From: UBA4615 sp046046245
GTDB taxonomy: Bacteria; Pseudomonadota; Gammaproteobacteria; Burkholderiales; Burkholderiaceae_E
Assembly: GCA_046046245.1 (NCBI GenBank)
Contig: JBJOKE010000028.1
Span: forward strand, 62,001 to 126,000
DNA: 64,000 bases
Direction of reading: 5' to 3'
Below, in pieces: positions 1 to 10,226 of this stretch (within the stretch, counting starts at the first letter, position 1; the number at the start of each line of letters is the position of its first letter). The notes below the pieces were generated by a model. That model saw nothing but the letters and a program-made list of their open reading frames with translations, did no database searches and was not told where the DNA came from. Both the position numbers and the translations under genes were made by a program.

Positions 1-1113
1 CTGCGCCATGCTCTCGAGCTTCGCGTAGGCGATCGGCGGGTGGATCGCGCCGAAGCCGGCGAAGGTGCCGAAGCCGCAGTCGGTGCCGGCCATCACCCGG
101 TCGCGGCCGACGATGCCGGCGAAGGTCAGCAGCCGCTGCGCGATCAGTCGCGGGTGCTCGATGAAGTTGTTGACGGTGTCGACCACGCCGGGCACCAGCA
201 CCTTGTCGTCGGGGATCAGGCCGTCGCGGCCGGCCTGCGCCCAGACCTCCCATTCGTGCGCATGGCGCGGGTTCGCCGCCTCGAACAGCACGGTCGAGGG
301 CTTGGCGCGCATCACCAGCCCGATGATCTTCTCGAGCCCGATGTCGTGATGATGCGGGCCCTCGTAGTTGCCCCAGCACAGGTGCATCCGGACGCGCTCG
401 GCCGGCACGCCGGCGAGCGCGTGGTTCAGCGCCTCGACCTGCAGCGTCGCGTTGCGCAGGAACTCCGCCTCGTCGACATCGCGGAAGCGGATGTGACGCC
501 CCATCGCGAGGTCGGGCGCGTCGATCTGCAGGTCGAGCCCGGCTTCGACGATGGTCTCGTACTCGGTGCGCATCGCCTCGGCGAGCGCCTGCACGTACTG
601 CTCCTGGCTCGGGTAGTAGTCGTTCGGCTGGAACACCGCGATCACGCCCGGCGAGGCGGCGTTCATGAACGCGCGCGGCGCGCCGGCCGCGGCGCAGGCC
701 GCCTTCAGGTTCGCGATGTCGGCATGCAGGCCCGACAGGTCCTTGACCGCGATCGGGCCGCGGCAGATCGGGCGGTGGTACTTCGGCGTCGCGCCGAGCT
801 TGGCGAGCCGCTCCTTGAAGTCGGGGAAGTCGTCGAGGTCCCGCGGCACCGCGCGCGGCATCACGCCGATCTCGAAGCCGGTGAGGCGGTGGCGGATGTA
901 GGTCGCGTACGAGATCTTGCTGGTCTCGCCGTCGGAGACGACGTCGACGCGCGCGGCCACCTGCTTCGCGACGACGTCGCGCACCGCCTCCGACATCACC
1001 GCGTCGAAGGTCGCCGGGTCGTGGTCCTGCATCGCGTCCTGCGAGAACAGCTGTTCGACGACGCGCTGCGGGCGGGGCAGGCTGCCGACGTGGGTGGTGA
1101 GGATCCGGTCCAT
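1..1113 (-). CDS. MetE-like zinc methyltransferase, cobalamin-independent methionine synthase II family (3' end cut by window edge)
   Basis: The 371 visible residues open with MDRILTTHVGSLPRP, the usual start of stand-alone MetE C-domain homologues. The zinc/thiol site is recognisable: His244 and Cys246 in MHLCWGNYEGPHH and Cys346 in AGTDCGFGTF. The family activates a thiol on zinc and alkylates it; members include methionine synthases and epoxyalkane:coenzyme M transferase, so the substrate here cannot be told from sequence. The ATG at 1113 follows a GGAG motif. It lies 23 bp behind the bicupin gene and is the last visible gene of the LacI/ABC importer operon, which suggests a catabolic thiol or methyl transfer and not housekeeping methionine synthesis (inference). 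The reading frame is open through base 1, so the gene continues outside. Confidence 0.8.
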   Translation of the reverse strand, partial: MDRILTTHVGSLPRPQRVVEQLFSQDAMQDHDPATFDAVMSEAVRDVVAKQVAARVDVVSDGETSKISYATYIRHRLTGFEIGVMPRAVPRDLDDFPDFKERLAKLGATPKYHRPICRGPIAVKDLSGLHADIANLKAACAAAGAPRAFMNAASPGVIAVFQPNDYYPSQEQYVQALAEAMRTEYETIVEAGLDLQIDAPDLAMGRHIRFRDVDEAEFLRNATLQVEALNHALAGVPAERVRMHLCWGNYEGPHHHDIGLEKIIGLVMRAKPSTVLFEAANPRHAHEWEVWAQAGRDGLIPDDKVLVPGVVDTVNNFIEHPRLIAQRLLTFAGIVGRDRVMAGTDCGFGTFAGFGAIHPPIAYAKLESMAQ

Positions 1114-1136
1114 CGTGGGGTCTCCGTTCGGGAAGG

Positions 1137-2269
1137 TCAGCGTTGCGAGCGGTCGACGAAGCGTTTCGGCGCGACCCGGCCGTCGGCGTCGATCGCGCGG
1201 CCGATCGCGGCGGCGGCGGCGACGACCGCCGGGTCCCAGTCGATCCGCTTGCGGTGATCGCCGGTGGTCAGCAGCAGCGCGAGCGCCTCGCCGTCGCCCA
1301 CGTTGCGCAGCGCGCGGCGGATGCCCGCGGGGATCGCGAAGCTGTCCCACGCGGCCTCGCCGCCATCGAGCCGCTGCCGGACGGTGCCGTCGCTCGCGTC
1401 GGCGGCGAGCTCGATCGCGCCGCGCACCGCGATCAGCACCTGCTTCTCGTGCAGCCGGTGGGGCGACACCGATCCGCCCGGCGGCAGCCGCAGCCATTCG
1501 ATCGACAGCCCGTGTGCGTTGCCGACCGGCGCGGCGGCGTCGCGGTCCTCCGAGATGCCGAGCCCGATCACCGGCGCGATCTCGCCGCCGCAGCCGGGCA
1601 GCGCTGCGTCGAGCAGCGCCTGCCGCGACCAGCGCAGTCCGGCGAATCGCACGACGCGCCGCGCCATCTCCTCGGGCGACCAGTCGCGCAGCGCGGCGAT
1701 CTCCGCCGGCGTCATCGGCTGCAGCGGCCGCGCACCGTCGGGCATCGACTCGCCGCGCGCGGCGTCGACGATCCGGTAGTCCTCGGTCAGCAGCACGCCC
1801 TCGCGCGCGGCCGCCTCGAGCGTGGTCGGCCCCCAGAGGATCCCGCCGGTGTCGTCGCCGCCCAGCGCGGTGAACAGGAAGCCGTCGTCGACGCCGACGT
1901 TGGTGAAGCCCCGGTAGATCCAGGTGGGTACCGACACGATGTCGAGCGTGCCCAGCGGCGCCTCGCGCACGCCGGGGTTGAAGCCCCAGAGGATCCGCCA
2001 GTCGCCGCGCACGCACATGAACACCTCGCAGGTGAAGTGCATGTGGGCGGGGTTGGTCTTGCCGTGCGGCATCGACACGCCGCCCACCTGGAAGCCATGC
2101 GGCTCGCGCAGGCTGACCGGCTGGTTGGGGTTCTGCGAGACGCCGGGGCCGACCAGCGCGTAGTTGTACTTCGGGTGGCAGCCGGGGATCCGGTAGTCGA
2201 TGAACGCCTCGGTCGAGTACCGCAGGCCGGAGAACGGGATGTGCCGCGCACGCAGCGCCGTCGAGTCGA

Positions 2270-2273
<4 letters not shown>
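1137..2273 (-). CDS. Two-cupin-domain protein, unknown substrate
   Basis: 378 residues with two cupin-like halves. The N-terminal half carries PAHMHFTCEVFMCVRGDW (HxH then Glu), followed by a second motif around PTWIYRGFTN in which the usual His position is occupied by Tyr-Arg. The C-terminal half carries SPHRLHEKQVLIAVRG and a matching second strand near FAIPAGIRRALRN. Cupins of this type bind a metal and act as dioxygenases, isomerases or lyases on small acids and sugars; no specific activity can be read off. Its ATG overlaps the stop of the ABC ATPase by 4 bp (ATGA), so it is translated from the same operon mRNA. With the adjacent MetE-like protein it probably processes what the importer brings in (inference). 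Confidence 0.75.
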
Positions 2274-3352
<1,079 letters not shown>

Positions 3353-3365
3353 CCGGGGTGTCCGG

Positions 3366-4238
3366 TCAGCGGACCGAGCCGGCGGTCAGGCTGCCGACGA
3401 ACTGGCGCTGCACCGCGAGCGACAGGGCGAACATCGGCACGGTGATCAGCAGACCGGCGGCGGCCAGCAGCTCCCAGAGGTCGCCGCGGTCGGTGCGGAA
3501 GCCGATCAGTCCGATCGGCAGCGTGAGCGCGTCCTGCTTCGTGAGGATCAGCGCGAAGAGGAACTCGTTCCAGGTGAGGGTGAAGGCGAAGACCGCGGCG
3601 GTCACGATGCCGGGCAGCGCGGCGGGCACGACGATCTCGGCGATCACCCGCGGACGCGACGCGCCGTCGACCATCGCCGATTCCTCGATCTCCATCGGCA
3701 CCGCGTCGATGAAGCCCTTGATCATCCAGACCGCGTAGGGCACGACGATCGACAGGTTCACGAGCACCAGCGCGGTCCGCGTGTCGAGCAGCCCAACCTG
3801 CTTGAACATCAGGAAGAAGGGCAGCACGACGACCGCGCCGGGCACGAACTGCGACGCGATGACGACGAGGAACAGCGTGCGCCGGAAGCGGAAGTCGAAG
3901 CGCGAGAACGCGTAGGCCGCGGCGGTGGCGACCGGCACCGCGATCGCGACGGTGAGCGTCGCGACGATCGTGCTGTTCAGGACCTTCGAGCCGAGGTTCC
4001 ACGGGTGCTCGAAGACGGTCTGCAGGTTCTCGAGCGTGGGCGAGAACGACAGTGCCGCGTCGAGCGAATAGACGTCGCGCGGCAGCTTGAAGGCGGTCAG
4101 CGCGATCCAGGCGATCGGCAGCACGATGGCGCCCACGATCGCGAGCACCGCGGCGGTCCGCAGCAGCTCGAGCGCGCGCTCGCGCGCCGGTGCGCGGTAG
4201 CCGCGGTCGTCGTCGGCCGGATGCGGGACCGCGCTCAT
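3366..4238 (-). CDS. ABC transporter permease, MalG/UgpE type (second permease)
   Basis: 290 residues with about six hydrophobic segments. The cytoplasmic coupling (EAA) loop is clear: EIEESAMVDGASRPRVIAE, followed by a proline-ended helix. The start chosen is the ATG at 4238, which forms an ATGA overlap with the stop of permease 1; the frame stays open far upstream, but that part is antisense-like noise. It pairs with the upstream permease to make the membrane channel of the importer. Its N-terminus carries a short hydrophilic tail (about 25 residues) before the first helix, as is common for MalG-type subunits. Confidence 0.92.
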   Translation of the reverse strand: MSAVPHPADDDRGYRAPARERALELLRTAAVLAIVGAIVLPIAWIALTAFKLPRDVYSLDAALSFSPTLENLQTVFEHPWNLGSKVLNSTIVATLTVAIAVPVATAAAYAFSRFDFRFRRTLFLVVIASQFVPGAVVVLPFFLMFKQVGLLDTRTALVLVNLSIVVPYAVWMIKGFIDAVPMEIEESAMVDGASRPRVIAEIVVPAALPGIVTAAVFAFTLTWNEFLFALILTKQDALTLPIGLIGFRTDRGDLWELLAAAGLLITVPMFALSLAVQRQFVGSLTAGSVR

Positions 4239-5119
4239 CCGCCCGGGGCCTTCGCGCGGAACGCGAGGCGCAGGTAGAACGCCGAGGTCGCGAGCAGCAG
4301 CGCCGTCAGCACGTAGGCGGCCGCGGCGGCGTAGCCCATGTCGTAGTACTGGAAGCCGACCTGGTAGACGTAGTAGCCCAGGGTCTGCGTGGCCGTGCCC
4401 GGCCCGCCGTTGGTCATCGTGAAGATCACGTCGAAGGCCTTCAGCGCGAACACCGTCTTCAGCACGGCGACCACGCCCAGCACCGGTGCGATCTGCGGCA
4501 GCGTGATGTCGCGCAGCACGGCCCAGTCCGAGGCGCCGTCGACGCGGGCCGCCTCCTCGGTCTCGCGCGGGATCGACGCGAGGCCGCCGAGCACCACCAG
4601 CGTCATGTAGGGCGCCCAGTGCCAGACGTCGGCCGCGACGACCGCGAGCCGCGCGAGCCACGGGTCGGCGAGCCAGACGGTACCGGCCAGCGGCGGCACG
4701 AGTCGGCCGATCAGGTGCTGCGCGATGCCGAACTCGGGGTTCAGGAAGAAGCGGAACGAGATGCCGATCAGCGCCGGGCTCATCACGAAGGGCAGGATCA
4801 GCAGCACCCGCGCGAGCGAGTCGACGCGGCCGGCGCGGCGCAGCAGCAGCGCCGCGCCGAGCGCGACCGCCACCGTCGCACCGACGTCGAGCGCGACGAA
4901 GATCGCGGTGTTCGCCATCGACTCGACGAAGTCGGGGTCGTCGGTGAACAGCGTGACGTAGTGGGCGACCCCGACCCAGCCGCCGGGGTCGGGGCTCTCG
5001 GCGAGCTTCCAGTCGCGGAACCCGAGCAGCAGCGAATAGCCGAGCGGGAACAGCGTCATCGCCGCGACGAGCGCGAGCGCCGGCGCCAGCAGCCAGGCGT
5101 GGAGCGGGAGGCGCCTCAC
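4235..5119 (-). CDS. ABC transporter permease, MalF/UgpA type (first permease)
   Basis: 294 residues with about six membrane segments and an intact EAA loop, ETEEAARVDGASDWAVLRD. I place the start at the GTG at 5119, 20 bp after the receptor gene, because the protein then begins VRRLPLHAWLLAP directly before the first helix; no strong Shine-Dalgarno precedes it, so an upstream start overlapping the receptor gene is possible. It ends with a 4-bp overlap with the next permease, so the two subunits are made in coupled translation. It lacks the large periplasmic P2 loop of enterobacterial MalF, which is normal for most CUT1-like permeases. Confidence 0.88.
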   Translation of the reverse strand: MRRLPLHAWLLAPALALVAAMTLFPLGYSLLLGFRDWKLAESPDPGGWVGVAHYVTLFTDDPDFVESMANTAIFVALDVGATVAVALGAALLLRRAGRVDSLARVLLILPFVMSPALIGISFRFFLNPEFGIAQHLIGRLVPPLAGTVWLADPWLARLAVVAADVWHWAPYMTLVVLGGLASIPRETEEAARVDGASDWAVLRDITLPQIAPVLGVVAVLKTVFALKAFDVIFTMTNGGPGTATQTLGYYVYQVGFQYYDMGYAAAAAYVLTALLLATSAFYLRLAFRAKAPGG

Positions 5120-5139
5120 GGTCGTCGCGGCGGGGCGGC

Positions 5140-6456
5140 TCAGGCGAGCACGCGTCGCAGTCGCGAGGCCGCCGCCTCGAGCGCGGGCTTGACCTCGCCG
5201 CGGCCCGCCGCCAGCTCGTTGATCGTGGCCTCGAGCAGGTCGCTGACCTGGGCCCACTTCGGATGGAGCGGCACGCCCTTCGCGCCCTTGAGCGCCTGGG
5301 CGCCGTACACGTGCATGCCCTTGAAGCGCAGGTTCACGTCGGGGTCGATCAGGTTGCGGGTCTGGACGGCGACCACCTCGTTCTTCGTGCGGTCGAGCAG
5401 CACGCGGCGCTCGATCTCCGGCTGCGACAGCCAGGCGAGGTACTCCATCGCCGCGTCCTTCTGCGCGCTGTGCTTGTTGATGCCGTAGAACCAGGTGTTC
5501 GTGTAGGTGTAGGCGGGCTTGCCGGCCATCGCCGGCAGCGGCGCGAAGCCGATCTGCTCGGGCTTCAGCGTCGAGGTCTTCGGATCGGTCAGGCCCGCGA
5601 ACCGCCACCACCAGACCGGCACCATCGCGCTCTTGCCCTGCGCCACCGAGTTGACCGCGTCGGTCTCGTTGAAGGTCGCCGAGCCGGGCGGCGCCACCTT
5701 GTGCTTCAGCAGCACGTCGAGGTAGGCCTGGGTGGCGGCCACGCCCTGCGGCGAGTGGAAGGCCGGACGGCCCGACGCGTCGAGCAGGTCGGCGTCCATC
5801 CCCCACAGGTAGTTGGTCCAGATCATCAGGTTCTGGCCGCCGGTCTTGCCGTAGTACATCGCGACGCCGGCGAGGTCGGTCTTCGACTGGATCGCGCGGC
5901 CGGCCTCGACCATCGCGTCCCAGGTCTCGGGCGGCCTGAGCCCGAGCCGCTCGAACACGTCCTTGCGGTAGAACATCAGCTGCACGTGACCGCGGATCGG
6001 CAACCCGAGCACGTTGCGGCCGTTGCCGTTGCCGTCGCGCGCGGCGCGCAGGTGCGCGTTCGGATAGCGCTCGGCGACGTCGATCCGCTTGTCCGCGAGC
6101 CGGGCGTTCAGCGGCTCGAAGAGCGCGTACAGGCCCGGGCCCCAGGCGTCCATCACGCTCAGCACGTCGTACTGCGCCGACTGCGCGACGAGCTCGGCGG
6201 TGAGCTTCTCGCGCGTGCTCGCGAAGGGCACGTACTGGTACTTCACCTTGATGCCGGTGGCGGCCTCGAACTCGCCGAGCAGCGCCTCGTGGGCGCTGAA
6301 CTGCGGCGCGACCACGGTGAGCACGTTGACGGTGGCCCCGGCGAAGGGCTTGCCGGGCCGCAGCACCGGCGCGGGCGTCGATTGCGCGCGCGCCGCGCCG
6401 GCGGCTCCGAGCGCGGCGCCCGCGGCGGCCGCACCGATCAGCTGTCGTCTGTCCAT
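5140..6456 (-). CDS. Extracellular solute-binding protein (family 1) of the ABC importer
   Basis: 438 residues. The N-terminus MDRRQLIGAAAAGAALGAAGAARAQ is a twin-arginine-like or Sec signal with an Ala-x-Ala cleavage site near residue 25. The body is the two-lobed periplasmic receptor fold, with typical stretches such as TVNVLTVVAPQFSAHE and YDVLSVMDAWGPGLYALF. The ATG at 6456 has a strong GAGGAGGGA Shine-Dalgarno. It supplies substrate specificity for the two permeases and ATPase that follow. Trp- and Tyr-rich segments (PVWWWRFAG, YTYTNTWFYG) fall where a ligand cleft would be, compatible with sugar-like or aromatic ligands, but that is inference. A 74-bp gap separates it from the tandem SnoaL gene upstream. 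Confidence 0.9.
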   Translation of the reverse strand: MDRRQLIGAAAAGAALGAAGAARAQSTPAPVLRPGKPFAGATVNVLTVVAPQFSAHEALLGEFEAATGIKVKYQYVPFASTREKLTAELVAQSAQYDVLSVMDAWGPGLYALFEPLNARLADKRIDVAERYPNAHLRAARDGNGNGRNVLGLPIRGHVQLMFYRKDVFERLGLRPPETWDAMVEAGRAIQSKTDLAGVAMYYGKTGGQNLMIWTNYLWGMDADLLDASGRPAFHSPQGVAATQAYLDVLLKHKVAPPGSATFNETDAVNSVAQGKSAMVPVWWWRFAGLTDPKTSTLKPEQIGFAPLPAMAGKPAYTYTNTWFYGINKHSAQKDAAMEYLAWLSQPEIERRVLLDRTKNEVVAVQTRNLIDPDVNLRFKGMHVYGAQALKGAKGVPLHPKWAQVSDLLEATINELAAGRGEVKPALEAAASRLRRVLA

Positions 6457-6530
6457 CCTCGTCCCTCCTCCTCGTCGTTCGTAGAACGTGTCCGCCGCCG
6501 CGGCCGATCCCGGTCCGCGGCACGGGTCCC

Positions 6531-7487
6531 TCATCGCCGCGGCGTCAGCACCTGCATCCAGATCGCGATCTCGTCGATCAGGACCCATTCGCGGACGACG
6601 CGGCCGTCCTCGATCTCGGCATGGGTGATGCCCAGCAGCGAGATCGGCCGGTCGGTGGGCGGCCCGTAGCGGGTGCCGCCGGCATGGCGCGCCGTGACAC
6701 GCCAGCGCATCGCGAGCGCGCCGGCGCGGCCGGGCCGCTCGAGCAGTGCGCGCTGCTCGAGCGTCCAGCGCGCGTCGCGCAGCGCCGCCAGGACGTCGGA
6801 CCAGGCGCGGGCGATCGCCGCGTGACCGACGGCCGCGGTGCCGCCGGGCAGCGCGACGATCGCGTCGCGCGCATGGCTGGCCTCCAGGGCGCGGGGGTCG
6901 CCGACGGACCAGAGCGTCGCCCAGGCCTCGGACCACGCGCGGGCCGCGGGCGCGTCGTCGAGCGTCGGGCGGTACGGCGCCGGCGCGACGGTGGTGGCGG
7001 GCGACTCGAAGGGCCCGTGCGCACGCAAGCGCGCGCGGGCGACGGCCTCGGCGCCGAGGCCGAGCTGCGCGGCGATGGCGGACTGGTCGCGGACCAGCCA
7101 TTCGTGGACGATCCGGCCGTCGCGGACGACGCAGTCGGCGACGGTTCGCACGACGACCGGACGCCCGGTCGCCCGGCCGAACGCGCCGTCGGCGGCGTGG
7201 GTCATCGGGCTGAGGATCCGGTGCGACGACAGCACGCCCGCGGCGGCATCGCCCGACAGGATCACGTCCTCGGCCAGCAGGCGCCGGTCGGGGAACTCGG
7301 CGAGCGTCGCGCGGGTGGCGGCGATGACCGGCTCGACGCCGACGGTGGTCCCCGTCGGCGTCTCGACGACGACGTCGGGCGCGTAGTGGCGGCGGATGTC
7401 GTCGAAGCGGCGCCCCTCCCAGATCCGGTCGGTGATCGTCCGGATGAAGTCGTCGACGTCGGCGAAGCCCGGCGCGACCGCGCTCAT
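6531..7487 (-). CDS. Tandem NTF2/SnoaL-like domain protein
   Basis: 318 residues formed by two NTF2-like (SnoaL/ester-cyclase-like) units, roughly 8-140 and 165-315. Each ends in the same pattern, DGRIVHEWLVRDQSAIAAQ in the first and DGRVVREWVLIDEIAIWMQ in the second, which shows an internal duplication and fusion. These cone-shaped folds host cyclase, isomerase, hydratase or purely binding functions, so activity is not assignable. The start at 7487 has GGGAGG upstream and overlaps the lacI stop by 4 bp (ATGA), placing it second in the operon. An alternative in-frame start at 7532 would lie inside lacI and is less likely. Confidence 0.8.
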   Translation of the reverse strand: MSAVAPGFADVDDFIRTITDRIWEGRRFDDIRRHYAPDVVVETPTGTTVGVEPVIAATRATLAEFPDRRLLAEDVILSGDAAAGVLSSHRILSPMTHAADGAFGRATGRPVVVRTVADCVVRDGRIVHEWLVRDQSAIAAQLGLGAEAVARARLRAHGPFESPATTVAPAPYRPTLDDAPAARAWSEAWATLWSVGDPRALEASHARDAIVALPGGTAAVGHAAIARAWSDVLAALRDARWTLEQRALLERPGRAGALAMRWRVTARHAGGTRYGPPTDRPISLLGITHAEIEDGRVVREWVLIDEIAIWMQVLTPRR

Positions 7488-8518
7488 CCCGCCGCCTCCC
7501 GGCGCGCGCTGCCGCGCAGCACCAGCCGGCACGGCACGACGACCTGCTCGGCCGCGACGGCCGGCTCGGCCGACAGCTGGGTACGCAGCAGCCGCACGGT
7601 GGCCTCGACCATCTCGTCCACGGGCTGCTCGACGGTGGTGAGCCGATAGGCGTCCCAGGCGGCCTGCGGCACGTCGTCGAAGCCGACGACGGACACGTCG
7701 CCGGGCACCGACAGACCGAGCTCGCCGCGCAGCACGTCGATCGCCGCGAAGGCCATGTGGTCGCTCGCGACGAAGATCGCGTCGGGGCGGTCGTCGGCGC
7801 GCGAACAGAGCGCGCGGGTCGCGGCCCTCGCGCGTTCGACGTCGTAGTCGCCGACCTCGCGCGCCCAGATCCGCAGCCCCGCCTCGGCCAGGCCCTCGCG
7901 CAGGCCGCGCTCGCGCTCGAGGTTGGTCGACGATTCCTCGCTGCCGGCCAGATAGGCGATCCGCCGGTGCCCGGTCCGGGCGAGGAAGGTCGCGACCTCG
8001 CGGGCGCCGCCCGCGTTGTCCGAGCGGACCGAGCCGGTCGAGGGGCCGCTGCCGGTGGCCGGCACGCGATTGAACAGCACCACCGGGATGTCGGCGTCCG
8101 CGCAGTGGCGGGCGAGCGCCGACGACAGCGTGGAGGCGGCGAGCACGATGCCGTCGACGTGGTACTGCAGCAGCGCGTCGACCAGCGCGTCGGCGTCGGG
8201 CGTGTCGGTCACGAACAGCAGGACGTGGTAGCCGTCGGCCTGCAGCCGCGTCGACAGGCGCTCGAGCACGAGCGGATAGAACAGGTTGCGCAGGTGCGCG
8301 ACGACCAGCCCGATGATCCGCGAGCGGCGGGTGATCAGGCTGCGGGCGTGGGCGTTCGGTCGGTAGCCGAGCCGTCGGGCCGCCTCTTCGACCCGGGCGC
8401 GCATCGCGTCCGACACGCTCGCCCCGGGCGTGAAGGTCCGGCTGACGGCGGCCTGCGACACCTGCGCGAGCCGGGCGACGTCGACCGACGTGACCGCGGA
8501 GCGGCTGGGGCGCTTCAT
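7484..8518 (-). CDS. LacI-family transcriptional regulator of the importer operon
   Basis: 344 residues. The N-terminal helix-turn-helix with hinge is clear: SVDVARLAQVSQAAVSRTF (11-29) and the hinge RLGYRPNAHARSL. The rest is a periplasmic-binding-protein-like effector domain (about 65-340) with the usual FVASDHMAFAAIDVL and VSVVGFDDVPQAAW signatures. It is the first gene of an operon that continues through an ABC importer, so its effector is most likely the imported compound or a derivative (inference). The ATG at 8518 has no Shine-Dalgarno of its own but overlaps the stop of a 12-codon ORF that has one. Palindromes upstream suggest autoregulation. Confidence 0.93.
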   Translation of the reverse strand: MKRPSRSAVTSVDVARLAQVSQAAVSRTFTPGASVSDAMRARVEEAARRLGYRPNAHARSLITRRSRIIGLVVAHLRNLFYPLVLERLSTRLQADGYHVLLFVTDTPDADALVDALLQYHVDGIVLAASTLSSALARHCADADIPVVLFNRVPATGSGPSTGSVRSDNAGGAREVATFLARTGHRRIAYLAGSEESSTNLERERGLREGLAEAGLRIWAREVGDYDVERARAATRALCSRADDRPDAIFVASDHMAFAAIDVLRGELGLSVPGDVSVVGFDDVPQAAWDAYRLTTVEQPVDEMVEATVRLLRTQLSAEPAVAAEQVVVPCRLVLRGSARREAAG

Positions 8519-8553
8519 GCGGCGCGGCGATGCGGGCGCAGCGGGGCGGGCAC
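8515..8553 (-). CDS. Possible 12-residue leader ORF coupled to lacI
   Basis: A GTG at 8553 sits 5 bases behind a strong GGAGGAG sequence and opens a 12-codon frame, MPAPLRPHRRAA, whose TGA overlaps the lacI ATG as ATGA. LacI itself has only GC-rich sequence in front of its ATG. The most economical reading is that ribosomes load on the leader and reinitiate at lacI. No similar peptide is known to me, and the peptide itself need not have a function. The alternative is that the SD-like run is chance and lacI is translated from a weak site. Confidence 0.4.
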   Translation of the reverse strand: MPAPLRPHRRAA

Positions 8554-8590
8554 GGGTCTCCTCCGGGCGGGCAGCGCCTCGGCGGGCGCT

Positions 8591-8716
8591 TGCATACGTA
8601 TACGATACGAGGCCCGGCCCCTGCCGGTCAAGGCGGGCAAGCCGTTCGCACGGACGTCCGGCTCGATCCTCGCCGGTCGCCGCCACCGCGGCGGTCTGCA
8701 AGCGTATGCATGCACG
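8591..8716 (-). promoter_or_regulatory. Putative promoter and LacI-type operators of the importer operon
   Basis: In a background almost without A and T there are two AT-containing palindrome clusters. At 8595-8609 an ATACGTAT palindrome overlaps the inverted repeat CGTAT-N3-ATACG; at 8707-8714 lies TGCATGCA, preceded by CGTA. LacI-family operators are short palindromes, often with a central CG, which fits the first cluster. On the minus strand a possible promoter is TTGACC (8631-8626), 18 bp, TATCGT (8607-8602), so the first cluster would cover the -10. The clusters are about 108 bp apart, compatible with looping. Binding is inferred. Confidence 0.5.
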
Positions 8717-8797
8717 GTCGCGGCGCGTGCGACACGGGCGGGCATGCGGTCGTCGATCGGCCCTTCGATGCGCCGGCGGATCCGGCCGCAGCCGCCG

Positions 8798-10192
<1,395 letters not shown>

Positions 10193-10226
10193 CGTCGTCT
10201 CCAGCGCGCGAACCGCCGGGCGGCCG

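Noticed and set aside
40..1257. A 405-codon plus-strand frame over the first kilobase
   Set aside because: Its composition is that of an antisense shadow; the minus strand has the MetE-like zinc-site motifs and ribosome site.
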